Notes: a model not told the origin generated them from the letters alone. DNA of 64,000 bases from Amycolatopsis balhimycina FH 1894 (GCF_000384295.1 NZ_KB913037.1:4350868-4414867); one strand, 5' to 3'; numbered from the stretch's first letter, positions 47,877 through 57,313 are shown. Program-made: numbers and translations.

Positions 47877-48863
47877 TCAGCCCCCCACGGTGACCACCAC
47901 CTTGCCGAACTGGCCGTTGGCCTCGAGGTGGCGGTGCGCCTCGGCGACGGCGGTGAGGTCGAACGTCCGGTCCACCCGCGGCCGGAACGTCCCGGCCCGG
48001 ACGCCGGCGCGGACGAAGTGCTCCGCGCGGGCGAGGCGGCCGGGGTCCAGGGTCAGGTCGAACGCGTTGAACAGCCGCATCGTCGGCACGAACCACAGCG
48101 GGAAGGGTGTTTCCTTCGTGTCGAGCGCGCCGTAGACGACGAGCGTCCCGCCCTTCGCCGTGGCCGCGGCCAGCTTGCGGACCCCCTCGCCGGCGACGGC
48201 GTCGAAGACGAACTCCGCGCCCCTCTCGCCGGTTATCTCGAGCGTGCGTCCGGTGATGTCCTCGTCGTCGGTGACGATCACGTGCGCGGCGCCCGCGTCG
48301 AGGAGCCGCTGCTTCTTCGCGGCCGTGCGCGTCGCGGCGATCGGGATGGCGCCGATGTGGTTGGCGACGTCGATCGTCGCCAGCCCGACACTGCTCGACG
48401 CGGCCGTGATCAGCACGAAGTCTCCCGGCCGTACACGTCCTTCGTCGACGAGCGCGCCGTACGCGGTGAGGAACGGCCCCCACAGCGCCACGGTTTCGAC
48501 GGCGTCGAGCCCTTCGGGACGCCGGAGCACGGCGGACGCGGGCACGATCGCCGCCTCGCCGTAAACGCCGTAGTCCCGCATCGAGAAGCCCGCGACTGTG
48601 CTGACCTCGTCGCCGACCTCGAAGGCGGTGACGCCGTCGCCGAGCGCTTCGACGATCCCGGACGCGGAGTAGCCGAGCTTCGCCGGGAACTCGTCGGCGC
48701 GTTCGAAGTAAAGGCCGGCGCGGAACATCGCCTCGGCACGGTTGAGCCCGATCGCCTCGACCCGCAGCCGCAGCTCACCAGGGCCCGGCTCGCCGAGCTC
48801 GACGTCCACGAGCTCCAGCACTTCCGGTCCGCCTTCGCCCGCGAACCGCACTGTCTTGGTCAT
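47877..48863 (-). CDS. Zinc-type alcohol dehydrogenase-like / quinone oxidoreductase
   Basis: 328-residue medium-chain dehydrogenase, quinone reductase type. It has the N-terminal GroES-like fold with LGYSASGIVEALGDGV and a nucleotide-binding fold with ITAASSSVGLATIDVA. No structural zinc Cys cluster. NADPH-dependent reduction of quinones or enones is expected. Divergent from an HxlR regulator, a common pairing in which the redox-sensitive regulator controls the reductase. Confidence 0.9.
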   Translation of the reverse strand: MTKTVRFAGEGGPEVLELVDVELGEPGPGELRLRVEAIGLNRAEAMFRAGLYFERADEFPAKLGYSASGIVEALGDGVTAFEVGDEVSTVAGFSMRDYGVYGEAAIVPASAVLRRPEGLDAVETVALWGPFLTAYGALVDEGRVRPGDFVLITAASSSVGLATIDVANHIGAIPIAATRTAAKKQRLLDAGAAHVIVTDDEDITGRTLEITGERGAEFVFDAVAGEGVRKLAAATAKGGTLVVYGALDTKETPFPLWFVPTMRLFNAFDLTLDPGRLARAEHFVRAGVRAGTFRPRVDRTFDLTAVAEAHRHLEANGQFGKVVVTVGG

Positions 48864-48979
48864 TCCTGGTTCCTTTCGCCGAGCTTGCCGGAATCGATCG
48901 TGCCCCGGGGGCGTTCCCGCAGGAAGACGGCACTTTTCTGATACGACGGCACACGACTGTTACGAACGAGGTCACGACG

Positions 48980-49339
48980 ATGGACAGCGGCGAAGTTCCT
49001 CCGGCGGAGATGTGCTCCCTGCGCGAGGTGCTGGATCTGGTGGGCGACAAATGGGCGATCCGGGTCCTGGTCCTGCTCGGCGACGGACCCCGGCGGTTCA
49101 GCGAACTGGAGCGCGCACTCGCCGGCGTCTCCCGGCGGATGCTGTCGCTGACGCTGCGCGGCCTGGAACGCAACGGGCTGGTGACGCGGACGGTTTACCC
49201 GGAGGTCCCGCCCCGGGTCGAGTACACGATGACGCCGCACGCGATCGAGCTGGACGAGCCGCTGCACGCGTTGTCGGCATGGGCGGCGAAGCACCGGGCG
49301 AAGGTCGCCGAGGCGCGGCGGGCGTTCGACGTCGCCTAA
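48980..49339 (+). CDS. HxlR-family regulator
   Basis: 119 residues: CSLREVLDLVGDKWAIRVLVLLGDGPRRFSELERAL is the HxlR winged helix, with the conserved Cys (C12) that in some relatives senses quinones or aldehydes. ATG at 48980. It is divergent from the oxidoreductase (about 115 bases between), which it probably regulates. Its stop overlaps the convergent DUF445 gene by four bases. Confidence 0.9.
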   Translation: MDSGEVPPAEMCSLREVLDLVGDKWAIRVLVLLGDGPRRFSELERALAGVSRRMLSLTLRGLERNGLVTRTVYPEVPPRVEYTMTPHAIELDEPLHALSAWAAKHRAKVAEARRAFDVA

Positions 49340-50571
49340 ACGGCCAGGTGCTCCAGGATCAGGACCTGCGCCTCACCGACCGCGAAGCCGAGCACCGCGC
49401 CCGTCGCGATCAGGATCCACTCGTCCTGCTCGAAGGCCGGCCGCAAGAGGCGCTCGAACTCGTGCGGGGACAACTGCTTCATCTTCGACACCAGCACGTT
49501 CCGGATGTCCATCGCGTCCGTCGCGTAATCCTCGATGTAGCGCATCGTCTCCGGCAGCCGCGACATGATCTGGGACGCGATCGCCAGCTTCATGTCCTGG
49601 TACTTCCGGCTGCCCACCGCGAACACCAGCAACGGCTTCGCGACACTTCCCAGCTCCCGGTCGAGCTGGCGCTGGATCAGCGCCAGCACCCGGTCCGACA
49701 GCGGCCCGTGGAGGATCGCCTCGATGACGTTGCGCGGCGTGATGATCTCCTGCGCGATCAGCGAACCGTACGCCTCCGCGACCTCCGCGCGCCGCTTCAG
49801 GAACAGCCCTTGCCACTGGACACCGAAATAGCGGCGTGGCTCGATCGGGTAGAAGATCATCCGCAGCGCAAGCCAGTCGGTGAACCAGCCGGTGAACAGG
49901 CCGAACACCGGCATGATCGGCGGGAACTCGAACAGGATCCACGCCACCATCTGGATGACGCCGATCGCGCCGCCGAACACCAGGCCGGAGCGGGCGATGA
50001 ACTTGAACTCCTTCGCGCCCGCCTCCTGGAAGATCCGGTTGAGCAGCCGCTTGTCCTTGACCAGGCTGGTGACCACCATGCCCTTCAGGTCGAACACACT
50101 GTCCACATCGGACTTGATCAGGTCGAGCACGGCGGCGACCATCCGCGGCGACTCGTGCTGGACGCGCTCGATCACCAGCCGCTGCACCCGCACCGGCAGC
50201 GAATCCCACAGTCCCGGCTGGTAGTGGGCCGCCACTTCGCGGACGATGTCCTCGACGCCCGCCAGCAGCGGTTTCTCGATCTCCTGGGCGATCCGGGCGG
50301 CGTCGAGCCGGGCGATGACCTCGGCCGGCTTGATGAGCTGCTCGGTCATCGTGTCGCAGGCGATGCTCGCCATCCGCGCGGCGCGCTTGGGCACGATGCC
50401 CTGCCAGCCGAGGAAGGGCTTGAGGCCGATGAACTCCACCGGCTGGAACATCATCCGGATCGCGACGAGCTTCGTGCCGTAGCCGATCAGCGCGGCCACG
50501 ACCGGGATCGAGACGTAGAGGGGCCAGTGCTGCCCGAAGTCGGCGAGGATGCCGCCAAGGAAGGCCCCCAT
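49336..50571 (-). CDS. DUF445 membrane protein
   Basis: 411 residues. A first span near the N-terminus (about 14-36, with GYGTKLVAIRMMFQPVEF, the DUF445 mark), a long helical middle, the second copy of the mark (FTGWFTDWLALRMIFYPIEP) after hydrophobic stretches at about 185-225, and a final span (about 380-402). Family function unknown; possible scaffold of the inner membrane. It starts five bases after the DUF4393 gene stop, so they form an operon. Confidence 0.88.
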   Translation of the reverse strand: MGAFLGGILADFGQHWPLYVSIPVVAALIGYGTKLVAIRMMFQPVEFIGLKPFLGWQGIVPKRAARMASIACDTMTEQLIKPAEVIARLDAARIAQEIEKPLLAGVEDIVREVAAHYQPGLWDSLPVRVQRLVIERVQHESPRMVAAVLDLIKSDVDSVFDLKGMVVTSLVKDKRLLNRIFQEAGAKEFKFIARSGLVFGGAIGVIQMVAWILFEFPPIMPVFGLFTGWFTDWLALRMIFYPIEPRRYFGVQWQGLFLKRRAEVAEAYGSLIAQEIITPRNVIEAILHGPLSDRVLALIQRQLDRELGSVAKPLLVFAVGSRKYQDMKLAIASQIMSRLPETMRYIEDYATDAMDIRNVLVSKMKQLSPHEFERLLRPAFEQDEWILIATGAVLGFAVGEAQVLILEHLAV

Positions 50572-50575
50572 CGCG

Positions 50576-51358
50576 CTAGCCGAAGCTCGGGTCGCAGGCC
50601 TGCCAGAACTGCGCCCCCAGGCGCGAGATGTGGATCGTCCGCCGGACGAACTTCGCGCGCTTGACGTGCTTCTCGGCGTCGCGGACGGTCTCGTCGGTCA
50701 GCAGGATTTCGTACTGCGTCTCCAGCGTCGGTACCTCTTCGTCGAGGTTGACGAGGCCGAGCCCAATCAGCCGGGTGACGTAGCCGGGCACCTGGTCGGG
50801 CAGCGACACCCCGGCCGCCTTGCCGACCGTGGACGCGTTGCGCAGCACGACCCGGCCGTTGCCGCCGAGGCCCGTCCGCTCGACGACGTCGATCGCGGGG
50901 AACGGCGAGCCGTCGGACAGCGCGGACAGGATGCGGGCCTCGTCCGGCGTCAGCTGGCGCAGGATGATCGCGTAGAAGTACTCGCGGGCCCGGTCGCGCC
51001 CGAAGCCGATGGAGTGATTGAGCAGCTCGGCCATCGCGGCGCGCAGCGGCTCGCCGTGGTTGTCCCGCGCCGGCACCAGCGTGACGGTGGCTTCGACCGC
51101 GGTGGGCCGGTTCATCGCCGACGCCGCGGTGAGCGCCGCGTGGTACGGGTCGTCGACCTCGTCGAGCCGGCGGCGCAGCTCGGTCAGCAGCTGACGTTCC
51201 ACCTCCCGCACCCCGCGTTCGGCGGTCTCCACGCCGGGGAGCTTGCGGCCGAGCGCGAACCCGGTGCGCGCGGCCCAGCCTGCCAGCTGACCGGCGCGGC
51301 GGGCCAGGTCGGCCACGTCGTCGGCGGCACCCCGGCCGTTCGGTCGCTCTGCGTTCAC
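50576..51358 (-). CDS. DUF4393/Abi-alpha-like protein
   Basis: 260 residues, soluble. The N-terminal part is helical and amphipathic (about 12-70), and the C-terminal part (about 115-250: LLNHSIGFGRDRAREYFYAIILRQLTPDEARILSAL, LGLVNLDEE) resembles the DUF4393/Abi-alpha family. Some members have been linked to abortive phage infection. GTG start. It is the first gene of a two-gene operon with DUF445 and is divergent from the isomerase-type gene. Confidence 0.65.
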   Translation of the reverse strand: MNAERPNGRGAADDVADLARRAGQLAGWAARTGFALGRKLPGVETAERGVREVERQLLTELRRRLDEVDDPYHAALTAASAMNRPTAVEATVTLVPARDNHGEPLRAAMAELLNHSIGFGRDRAREYFYAIILRQLTPDEARILSALSDGSPFPAIDVVERTGLGGNGRVVLRNASTVGKAAGVSLPDQVPGYVTRLIGLGLVNLDEEVPTLETQYEILLTDETVRDAEKHVKRAKFVRRTIHISRLGAQFWQACDPSFG

Positions 51359-51428
51359 AGGCCTGCTCCCCTCTGCTTACGCGGTGATGCTACCTGCGGG
51401 TAGGCCGAATAGAGGTGTGACTACCGGC

Positions 51429-52262
51429 ATGATGACGGTCATGAGTCCGACGCGCTGGGGCCCGCCGATCGACGTCCTCCCGTACTTCTCCAAAGAAGAG
51501 CAAGCGCTGATGACGCTGCTCAGCGCGCTGACCGTCGAGGACTGGACGCGGCCGACGAAGTGCGTCGGCTGGTCGGTCAAGGACGTCGCCGCCCACCTGC
51601 TGGGTGACAAGGTCGGTCGGCTGTCTCGCGGCCGGGACGGGCACGCGCCCGAGGGCCCCCGGCCGGGTGAGCCGTTCCCCCGGTTCATCGACCGGCTCAA
51701 CGAGGAGTGGGTCGTCGCCTGCCGCCGTCTCTCGACGGACGTCCTGCTCACCATGCTGTACGAGTTCATGGGCCAGACGACCGAGTACTGGGCGCAGCTC
51801 GACCTCGACGTCCTCGGCGAGCCGGTGACGTGGGCCGGCGGCGAGCCCGCGCCGCGCTGGCTGGACGCGGCCCGTGACTACTCGGAGTTCTGGGTCCACC
51901 ACGTGCAGATCCGCGAGGCGCTGGAGCACACGCCGCTGGAACCCGAGTACGCCGAGCCGATCGCCGACACCTTCGTGCGGGCACTGCCCCACACCCTGCG
52001 TGACGTCGACGCCCGCGTCGGCAAGCAGGTCGGCTACGCGGTGACCGGCCAGGGCAAATGGTACGCGCGCCGCGAGCGCGACGGCTGGGTGCTGGACCGC
52101 GGCGCGCCGCCGTCACGCACCCCGCTGGCCTCCGTGACGACAGACCTGGACACGTTCTGGCGGCTCTGCACCCGCAACGGCGCCGCGCTCGACCGCGTCC
52201 GGACGGCCGGTGACGAAAACGTTTGCGCGCTGCTGCTCGGGATGACCTCGATCATCGCCTGA
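51429..52262 (+). CDS. Mycothiol-dependent enzyme (maleylpyruvate isomerase family)
   Basis: 277 residues. N-terminal DinB/MDMPI domain (about 10-170): WTRPTKCVGWSVKDVAAHLLGD includes the metal-binding His, and DYSEFWVHHVQIREAL the second His. The C-terminal part is the MDMPI_C/SCP2-like fold. Such proteins use mycothiol as cofactor. Start among ATG 51429, 51432 and 51441 is uncertain; no good ribosome site decides. Reaction unknown. Confidence 0.85.
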   Translation: MMTVMSPTRWGPPIDVLPYFSKEEQALMTLLSALTVEDWTRPTKCVGWSVKDVAAHLLGDKVGRLSRGRDGHAPEGPRPGEPFPRFIDRLNEEWVVACRRLSTDVLLTMLYEFMGQTTEYWAQLDLDVLGEPVTWAGGEPAPRWLDAARDYSEFWVHHVQIREALEHTPLEPEYAEPIADTFVRALPHTLRDVDARVGKQVGYAVTGQGKWYARRERDGWVLDRGAPPSRTPLASVTTDLDTFWRLCTRNGAALDRVRTAGDENVCALLLGMTSIIA

Positions 52263-52677
52263 CGCGGCGCGCCTGCTTCCGCAGCTGCAGGATCCGGGCC
52301 CCGCCGATCAGTGCCACCAGCGCGGCTCCGCCGATGGCGGAGAACAGCATGGCGATGGCCAGCGGCAGGCTGCCTTCGGCACCGAAGAACCGCACAGTCG
52401 CCGGGTCGAGGTTCTGCAGGATGAAGATCAGCAGCACGACCAGCACGAGCAGGCCGGCGATCACCGCCACCCACGTGCCGCTGATCCGCGTCGGACGGGC
52501 CTTGCCCGAGGTTTCTTTTCGGGCCGGCGCCGTCGTCGTCTCCTCCGGGCCCGGGCGAACGTCGCCGGCACGCAGCTCGGCGGGTTCCAGGGCACCTTCG
52601 GGCACGCCGGTGCCGGGCAGGTCGTGGTTGGTCGGACCGGTGGGGCGGTCGGCCGCGCCCCCGCGCGCGTGCGTCAT
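52252..52677 (-). CDS. LapA/DUF1049-domain membrane protein
   Basis: 141 residues: disordered acidic/Pro-rich N-terminus (about 1-65), then two spans (about 70-92, WVAVIAGLLVLVVLLIFILQNL, and 103-125) in the lipopolysaccharide-assembly LapA_dom pattern (FILQN-x-V-RFF). Found widely in actinobacteria without known role. Its 3' end overlaps the isomerase-type gene by 11 bases. Confidence 0.82.
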   Translation of the reverse strand: MTHARGGAADRPTGPTNHDLPGTGVPEGALEPAELRAGDVRPGPEETTTAPARKETSGKARPTRISGTWVAVIAGLLVLVVLLIFILQNLDPATVRFFGAEGSLPLAIAMLFSAIGGAALVALIGGARILQLRKQARRVRR

Positions 52678-52723
52678 GTTCCCAGTGTCCGTCCCGCGCC
52701 CGGGGAGCGCCGCCTCAAACCCC

Positions 52724-53863
52724 CTAACGGGCGAAACCGTCGACCTCCCGCAGGACGCGAAGCGTGTTCTTCCCGGCCAGTTTCGCGCAGTCGTCCTCAC
52801 TCCACCCGCGCTCGAGCAGCGCGGCGAACAACACCGGGTACTTGGACGTGTCCTCCAGCCCCTCCGGCAGCGAGCCGACGCCGTCGTAGTCGCCGCCGAG
52901 GCCGATGTGGTCGATCCCGGCGACCTCGCGGGCGTGCTCGATGTGCGCGACGACGTCCTCGACCCCGGCCTTCGGCTTGACCGGCCCGTCCCACTCCTTG
53001 AGAAACTGCCCGCGCTGGGTGAAGTTCCGGTGGTCCCGGCCGGCGTCCGCCATGGCCGCCTTGAGCTGCTCTTCCCAGGCCGCGACCTTCGGCGAGATGA
53101 ACGCCGGGACGAAGGTGATCATCGCGACGCCGCCGTTGCCGGGCAGCTTGGCCAGGACGTCGTCGGGGATGTTGCGCGGGTGGTCGTTCACCGCGACGCA
53201 GGAAGAGTGACTGAAGATCACCGGCGCCGAGCTGACCTCGATCGCCGCCCGCATCGTCGACGGCGCGACGTGGGACAGGTCGACCATCATCCCGATCTTG
53301 TTCATCTCGCGCACGACCTCGCGGCCGAATTCGGTGAGCCCGCCGTGGGCGGGTTCGTCGGTGCCCGAGTCGGCCCAGGTGGTGTTGGAGTTGTGGGTGA
53401 GCGTCATGTAGCGGACGCCGACGCGGCGCAGGATCCGCAGCACGCCGAGCGACTCGGCGATGCTGTGCCCGCCTTCGGCACCGATCAGCGACGCGATCCG
53501 CCCGTCGGCGAACGCGGCCTCGGCCTCGTCCGCGGTGGTCACGAGCCGGAGCCGGTCGGGGTAGCGCTCGGCGAGCTGGTGGACGACCTCGATCTGCTCC
53601 AGCACAGCGGTCACAGCGCTGTCGCCCTCGAACTCGCACGGCACGTACACCGACCAGAACTGCATGCCGAGCTTGCCGTCGGCGAGCTTCGGGAAGTCGG
53701 TGTGCAGGGCGGGCTGCCGGACGGTCAGGTCGAGCGACGCGGCCGCCTCGACGGGGTTCGGGCCACCGTGCTGGCGCAGCTCCCACGGCAGGTCGTTGTG
53801 CCCGTCGGCGAGGATGACCCCGTCCAGTAATCGGGTAGCACGCTGTAGTGCCTCGTTAGTCAT
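52724..53863 (-). CDS. Membrane-type dipeptidase (renal dipeptidase, M19)
   Basis: 379-residue metallopeptidase. Zinc ligands are H22 and D24 (ADGHNDLPW), Glu in IGAEGGHSI, and His in VDLSHVAPST and FSHSSCVAVNDHPRN. IDHIGLGGDYDG is also conserved. No signal peptide. Hydrolyses dipeptides, possibly D-amino-acid-containing. ATG at 53863. Divergent from a MarR gene with a palindrome between. Confidence 0.93.
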   Translation of the reverse strand: MTNEALQRATRLLDGVILADGHNDLPWELRQHGGPNPVEAAASLDLTVRQPALHTDFPKLADGKLGMQFWSVYVPCEFEGDSAVTAVLEQIEVVHQLAERYPDRLRLVTTADEAEAAFADGRIASLIGAEGGHSIAESLGVLRILRRVGVRYMTLTHNSNTTWADSGTDEPAHGGLTEFGREVVREMNKIGMMVDLSHVAPSTMRAAIEVSSAPVIFSHSSCVAVNDHPRNIPDDVLAKLPGNGGVAMITFVPAFISPKVAAWEEQLKAAMADAGRDHRNFTQRGQFLKEWDGPVKPKAGVEDVVAHIEHAREVAGIDHIGLGGDYDGVGSLPEGLEDTSKYPVLFAALLERGWSEDDCAKLAGKNTLRVLREVDGFAR

Positions 53864-53916
53864 CGGCCGATCGTAGGGACGACCGATATACGCTCCGTAC
53901 AAACAGGCCTGTCCTC

Positions 53917-53941
53917 TTGCGGGAAAGATATATTCCCGCAA
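53917..53941. promoter_or_regulatory. MarR-type operator palindrome
   Basis: TTGCGGGAA (53917-53925) and TTCCCGCAA (53933-53941) form a perfect inverted repeat with a seven-base centre. It lies 22 bases before the MarR gene and 53 bases before the dipeptidase gene, so it could control both. Confidence 0.75.
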
Positions 53942-53963
53942 AGCTTTACGGTAAGGTGGCGTC

Positions 53964-54422
53964 GTGACACCCGATCCCAACACCGACGACGACGAGATCG
54001 TCACCTGGTGGGGCCTGGTCATCGAGGGTTACCTGGCCACCCAGGACAAGCTGATGGGCGAGATCGCCGACCGGTTCGGCCTCGCGCCCGCGTCGTTCGA
54101 CATCCTGCTGCGGCTGGTGCGCTCGCCCGAGCACCGGATGCCGATGACGCGCCTGGCCACGGAAGCGGCGCTGTCCAGCGGCGGCTTCACGAAGGTGGCG
54201 GACCGCCTGGTGGCGGCGGACCTGATCTGCCGCGTCCCGAGCCCCGACGACCGCCGCGTCACGTTCGCGTCCCTGACCGACCACGGCCTCGAGGTGGCGA
54301 ACAAGGCCCGCGCGGCGGCGGCCGGCATCCTGCGCCGCATCGTCTTGACTCCGCTGGGTGACGACGCGGCAGCACTCGCCGAAGCGATGCGGACACTCCG
54401 CGCGTTCAACGCCGACCGTTGA
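53964..54422 (+). CDS. MarR-family regulator
   Basis: 152 residues with winged helix (about 35-110): ASFDILLRLVRSPEHRMPMTRLATEAALSSGGFTKVADRLVAADLICRVPSPDDRRVTF; the DDRR wing is intact. GTG start. It faces the dipeptidase gene and a VOC protein follows, so it may regulate either. The palindrome just upstream suggests autoregulation. Confidence 0.92.
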   Translation: MTPDPNTDDDEIVTWWGLVIEGYLATQDKLMGEIADRFGLAPASFDILLRLVRSPEHRMPMTRLATEAALSSGGFTKVADRLVAADLICRVPSPDDRRVTFASLTDHGLEVANKARAAAAGILRRIVLTPLGDDAAALAEAMRTLRAFNADR

Positions 54423-54459
54423 AAAACCGAGGTCACGGACGTGCGCGAGAAGGCGCACG

Positions 54460-54849
54460 ATGAGATCCATGCTGACCGAATCGACCATCACGACGATGCT
54501 CCCGGTGACCGACAGCGAACGCGCCGGCCACTTCTACTCGGACGCCCTCGGCCTCAAGCAGACAGCGAAGGGTGAAGACGGAACCCTCTACTTCGCGGCG
54601 GCCGGCGGCGCGATCGGCCTCCGCCCGATGCCGGACGGCACGCAGAGCGAGAACACGGCGCTGAGCTTCGAAGTCGGCGATCTGCCTGCCGAAGTCAGAG
54701 CCCTGGAGGACCGCGGCGTGCACTTCCAGGACTTCGAGATGGAAGGCCTGAAGACGGTCGACCACATCGCACAGCTGGGCAACGAGCGGGCGGCGTGGTT
54801 CAACGACTCCGAAGGCAACGTGCTCTGCCTGCACGAGGTCATGGGCTGA
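54460..54849 (+). CDS. VOC-family (glyoxalase/bleomycin-resistance-like) protein
   Basis: 129 residues with two beta-alpha-beta-beta-beta units: MLPVTDSERAGHFYSDALGLKQ and ALSFEVGDLPAEVRALEDRGVHF, ending AWFNDSEGNVLCLHEV. The terminal Glu is a metal ligand. Enzyme or binding protein; not assignable further. ATG at 54460 with GAGAAGG upstream. Follows the MarR gene by about 40 bases. Confidence 0.88.
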   Translation: MRSMLTESTITTMLPVTDSERAGHFYSDALGLKQTAKGEDGTLYFAAAGGAIGLRPMPDGTQSENTALSFEVGDLPAEVRALEDRGVHFQDFEMEGLKTVDHIAQLGNERAAWFNDSEGNVLCLHEVMG

Positions 54850-54860
54850 CCCGCTGGGGG

Positions 54861-54897
54861 CGCGGGGGTGCCGGCCCGGTTTACCGGCACCCCCGCG
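54861..54897 (+). terminator. 14-bp hairpin between VOC and amidohydrolase genes
   Basis: CGCGGGGGTGCCGG (54861-54874) pairs perfectly with 54884-54897 around a nine-base loop, between convergent stops at 54849 and 54907. Confidence 0.85.
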
Positions 54898-54906
54898 TGC
54901 GCACGG

Positions 54907-55761
54907 CTAGGCCAGTGACGGCATCAGCTTGATCGCGTTCCCCGACAGCACTCCGCTCAGCACGTCCTCCGGCAGCTCCAGCCCGGCCAGTGTCCGGACG
55001 TTCCCGGCCACCGAAGGCACCCCGGGCCAGTCGGTCCCGAAGACGAACTTCCCGGCCAGCCGAGGGAAGTCGAACCGCCGGTAGTACTCCGGCAGCTTCT
55101 TCGGCGGCAGCCCGGCGAGGTCCAGCCACACGTTGTCCCGCGCCAACGCCAGGAACGCCGCCACGTCGTACCACCACCCGCGGCCGCCGTGGGCGAAGAC
55201 GAACTGCAGCGACGGGAAGTCCTCGACCACATCGGACAGCAGCTCGGGGTTGCCGAAACTGGTGCGAGAGCCGGGAAAGCTGGACGTTCCGGAATGGAGG
55301 ATCACCGGCACCCCGCGCTCGAGGCACAGCTGGTAGACCGGGTACAGCTCCTTGTCCGCCGGCGAGAACGCGCCGTGCACCGGGTGGATCTTCAACGCCA
55401 CCGCGCCCAGGTCCAGCTGCCGCGCGACCTCGGCCGCGGCCGGGTGGTGCAGGTACGGGTTGACGTTCGCCACGAGCCGGAACCGCTCCGGATTGTGCGA
55501 AACCAGCGGCAGGTTGTCCTCGATCGGCTGAATTCCGGTCGCCCGGGGGCTGTATTCGCAGAACAGCAGCACCCGGTCGACCCCTTCGGCCTCCATCAGC
55601 TCGTCCATCGCCGCGGGGATCACCTCCCCCGAAGCGGAGTACACCGAACGCCACGGGCACGACCCCGCGAAGTCGTGCGCCCACTGCAGCCAGGCGGGTT
55701 TGAGCGTCGGCAGCCGCGGCGCGTGGACGTGCGCGTCGACCACGAACCGGCCGTCGATCAT
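54907..55761 (-). CDS. Amidohydrolase-family protein (COG2159 type)
   Basis: 284-residue TIM-barrel metal enzyme. VVDAHVHAPR (metal HxH), KIHPVHGAFSP, FVFAHGGRGWW and FGTDWPG (metal Asp) are typical of the ACMSD-like decarboxylase/hydrolase group. ATG overlaps the CoA-ligase stop (ATGA), so it belongs to the benzoate operon; it may act on a ring-cleavage or side product. Confidence 0.87.
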   Translation of the reverse strand: MIDGRFVVDAHVHAPRLPTLKPAWLQWAHDFAGSCPWRSVYSASGEVIPAAMDELMEAEGVDRVLLFCEYSPRATGIQPIEDNLPLVSHNPERFRLVANVNPYLHHPAAAEVARQLDLGAVALKIHPVHGAFSPADKELYPVYQLCLERGVPVILHSGTSSFPGSRTSFGNPELLSDVVEDFPSLQFVFAHGGRGWWYDVAAFLALARDNVWLDLAGLPPKKLPEYYRRFDFPRLAGKFVFGTDWPGVPSVAGNVRTLAGLELPEDVLSGVLSGNAIKLMPSLA

Positions 55762-57305
55762 GGGTGCGGAGCCACCACCCGCAGCGCGTCGCGGACCTGC
55801 TCGCGGATCACGTTCCGCCGGATCTTGCCGGTCGCCGTCTTCGGCAGTTCGGCCAGTTCGACCACGCCACGCGGGCGTTTGAACGCCGCGAGTCCTTCGC
55901 GGCAGAACTCGATCAGCTCGGCCGGGTCCACCGCGAAGCCGGGCGCGGCCACCACGCACGCCACGGGCTTGTCGAGCCCGTCGGCGTCCGGCGCGGCGAC
56001 GACCGCGACCTCCGCCACCGCCGGGTGCTGCCGCAGCCGTTCCTCCACTTCGGACGGTGAGACCCAGATCCCACCCGCCTTCAGCATGTCCCCGAACCGG
56101 CCGAGACAGCTGTAGGTGCCGTCGTCGTTGCGCACGTAACTGTCGCCGGTCCGCAGCCATTCGCCCTGGAAGACGAGTTTCGTCGCGTCGTAACGGGCCC
56201 AGTAGCCGGTCGCCGTCGACGGCCCGGCCACGAACAGCTCGCCGGGCTGCCCGGCGACTTCGATCACCGCACCCGCCTCGTCGCGGAGCTGGACGTCGTA
56301 CCCGGGCACCGGGACGCCGGTGCTGCCCGGCCGCACCCGGCCGGGCCGGTTCGACAGGAAGATGTGCAGGGCCTCGGTGGACCCGATGCCGTCGAGGATC
56401 TCCAGCCCGAACCGGGCACGGAACCGTTCCAACAGCGACGCCGGCAACGGCTCGCCGGCCGAAACCGCGTACCGCACCGAGGAAAACGAGTCGTCCGGGA
56501 CGTCGCTGGCGAGCAGCGCCGCGTAGAACGTCGGCACGGCGAAGAACAACGACGGCTGCTCTTCGCGAGCGCGTCGCGCGAACAACGCGGGCGTCGGCCG
56601 CGACGGCTCCAGCAGGGTCGTGCCGCCCGCGCCGAGCGGGAAGAAACAGGAATTGCCCAGCCCGTAAGCGAAGAAGAGCTTCGGCACCGAAAGGAAACGG
56701 TCCGCGGGCGAGGCCGCCAGCACGTCGCGGGCGTACGTCTCGCAGACCGCGCGGATGCTCGCGTGGCGGTGCATCGCGCCCTTCGGCTGTCCTGTCGTCC
56801 CCGACGTGTACAGCCACAACGCCGGCGAATCCTCCCAGGTCCGTCCACTTCGGAGTGATCCGTCCAAAGAGGTCCAGTCGTGGGTGCGGACGTCGAACCC
56901 GGCCGCGTCGGCGCGGTCGAGCACGACGTCGGTGACCTCGAGGGCGAGCCCGAGCGCGGTCACCGCCTGCTCGGCGAACTCCCCGGACACGCAGAGCACC
57001 CGCGCCCGCGAGTCGGCGAGCATCTGGCCCAGCTCCAGCCCGGTGACCATGGTCGAGACCGGCACGGCGACCGCGCCGGCCAGCATCGCGCCGAGGATGC
57101 CGGTGAGCAGCTCGACGTCGTCGACCATGCAGAACATGACACGCTCTTCGGGCCGCACACCGAGTCCGGCCAGGCCGCCGGCGACCCGGCGGGACTCCCG
57201 CGCCAGCTCGGCGTAGGTGAGCGAACGGCGGGGCGAGACGACCGCGGTCGCGTCCGGATGCCCGGCCGAGAGCAGGTACTCCGCGGCGTTGAACGCTGTC
57301 GGCAC
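55758..57305 (-). CDS. Benzoate--CoA ligase-type acyl-CoA synthetase
   Basis: 515 residues. ANL superfamily: LWLYTSGTTGQPKGAMH (P-loop, about residues 160-175), GIGSTEALHIFLSN, YWARYDATKLVFQGEWLRTGDSY and the C-terminal PKTATGKIRRN lysine. HIFLSNRPG and the start NAAEYLL are those of benzoate-CoA ligases. It activates benzoate for BoxB. GTG start at 57305, eight bases after boxB, with AGGAGG upstream. Confidence 0.9.
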   Translation of the reverse strand: MPTAFNAAEYLLSAGHPDATAVVSPRRSLTYAELARESRRVAGGLAGLGVRPEERVMFCMVDDVELLTGILGAMLAGAVAVPVSTMVTGLELGQMLADSRARVLCVSGEFAEQAVTALGLALEVTDVVLDRADAAGFDVRTHDWTSLDGSLRSGRTWEDSPALWLYTSGTTGQPKGAMHRHASIRAVCETYARDVLAASPADRFLSVPKLFFAYGLGNSCFFPLGAGGTTLLEPSRPTPALFARRAREEQPSLFFAVPTFYAALLASDVPDDSFSSVRYAVSAGEPLPASLLERFRARFGLEILDGIGSTEALHIFLSNRPGRVRPGSTGVPVPGYDVQLRDEAGAVIEVAGQPGELFVAGPSTATGYWARYDATKLVFQGEWLRTGDSYVRNDDGTYSCLGRFGDMLKAGGIWVSPSEVEERLRQHPAVAEVAVVAAPDADGLDKPVACVVAAPGFAVDPAELIEFCREGLAAFKRPRGVVELAELPKTATGKIRRNVIREQVRDALRVVAPHP

Positions 57306-57313
57306 CAGTCCTC

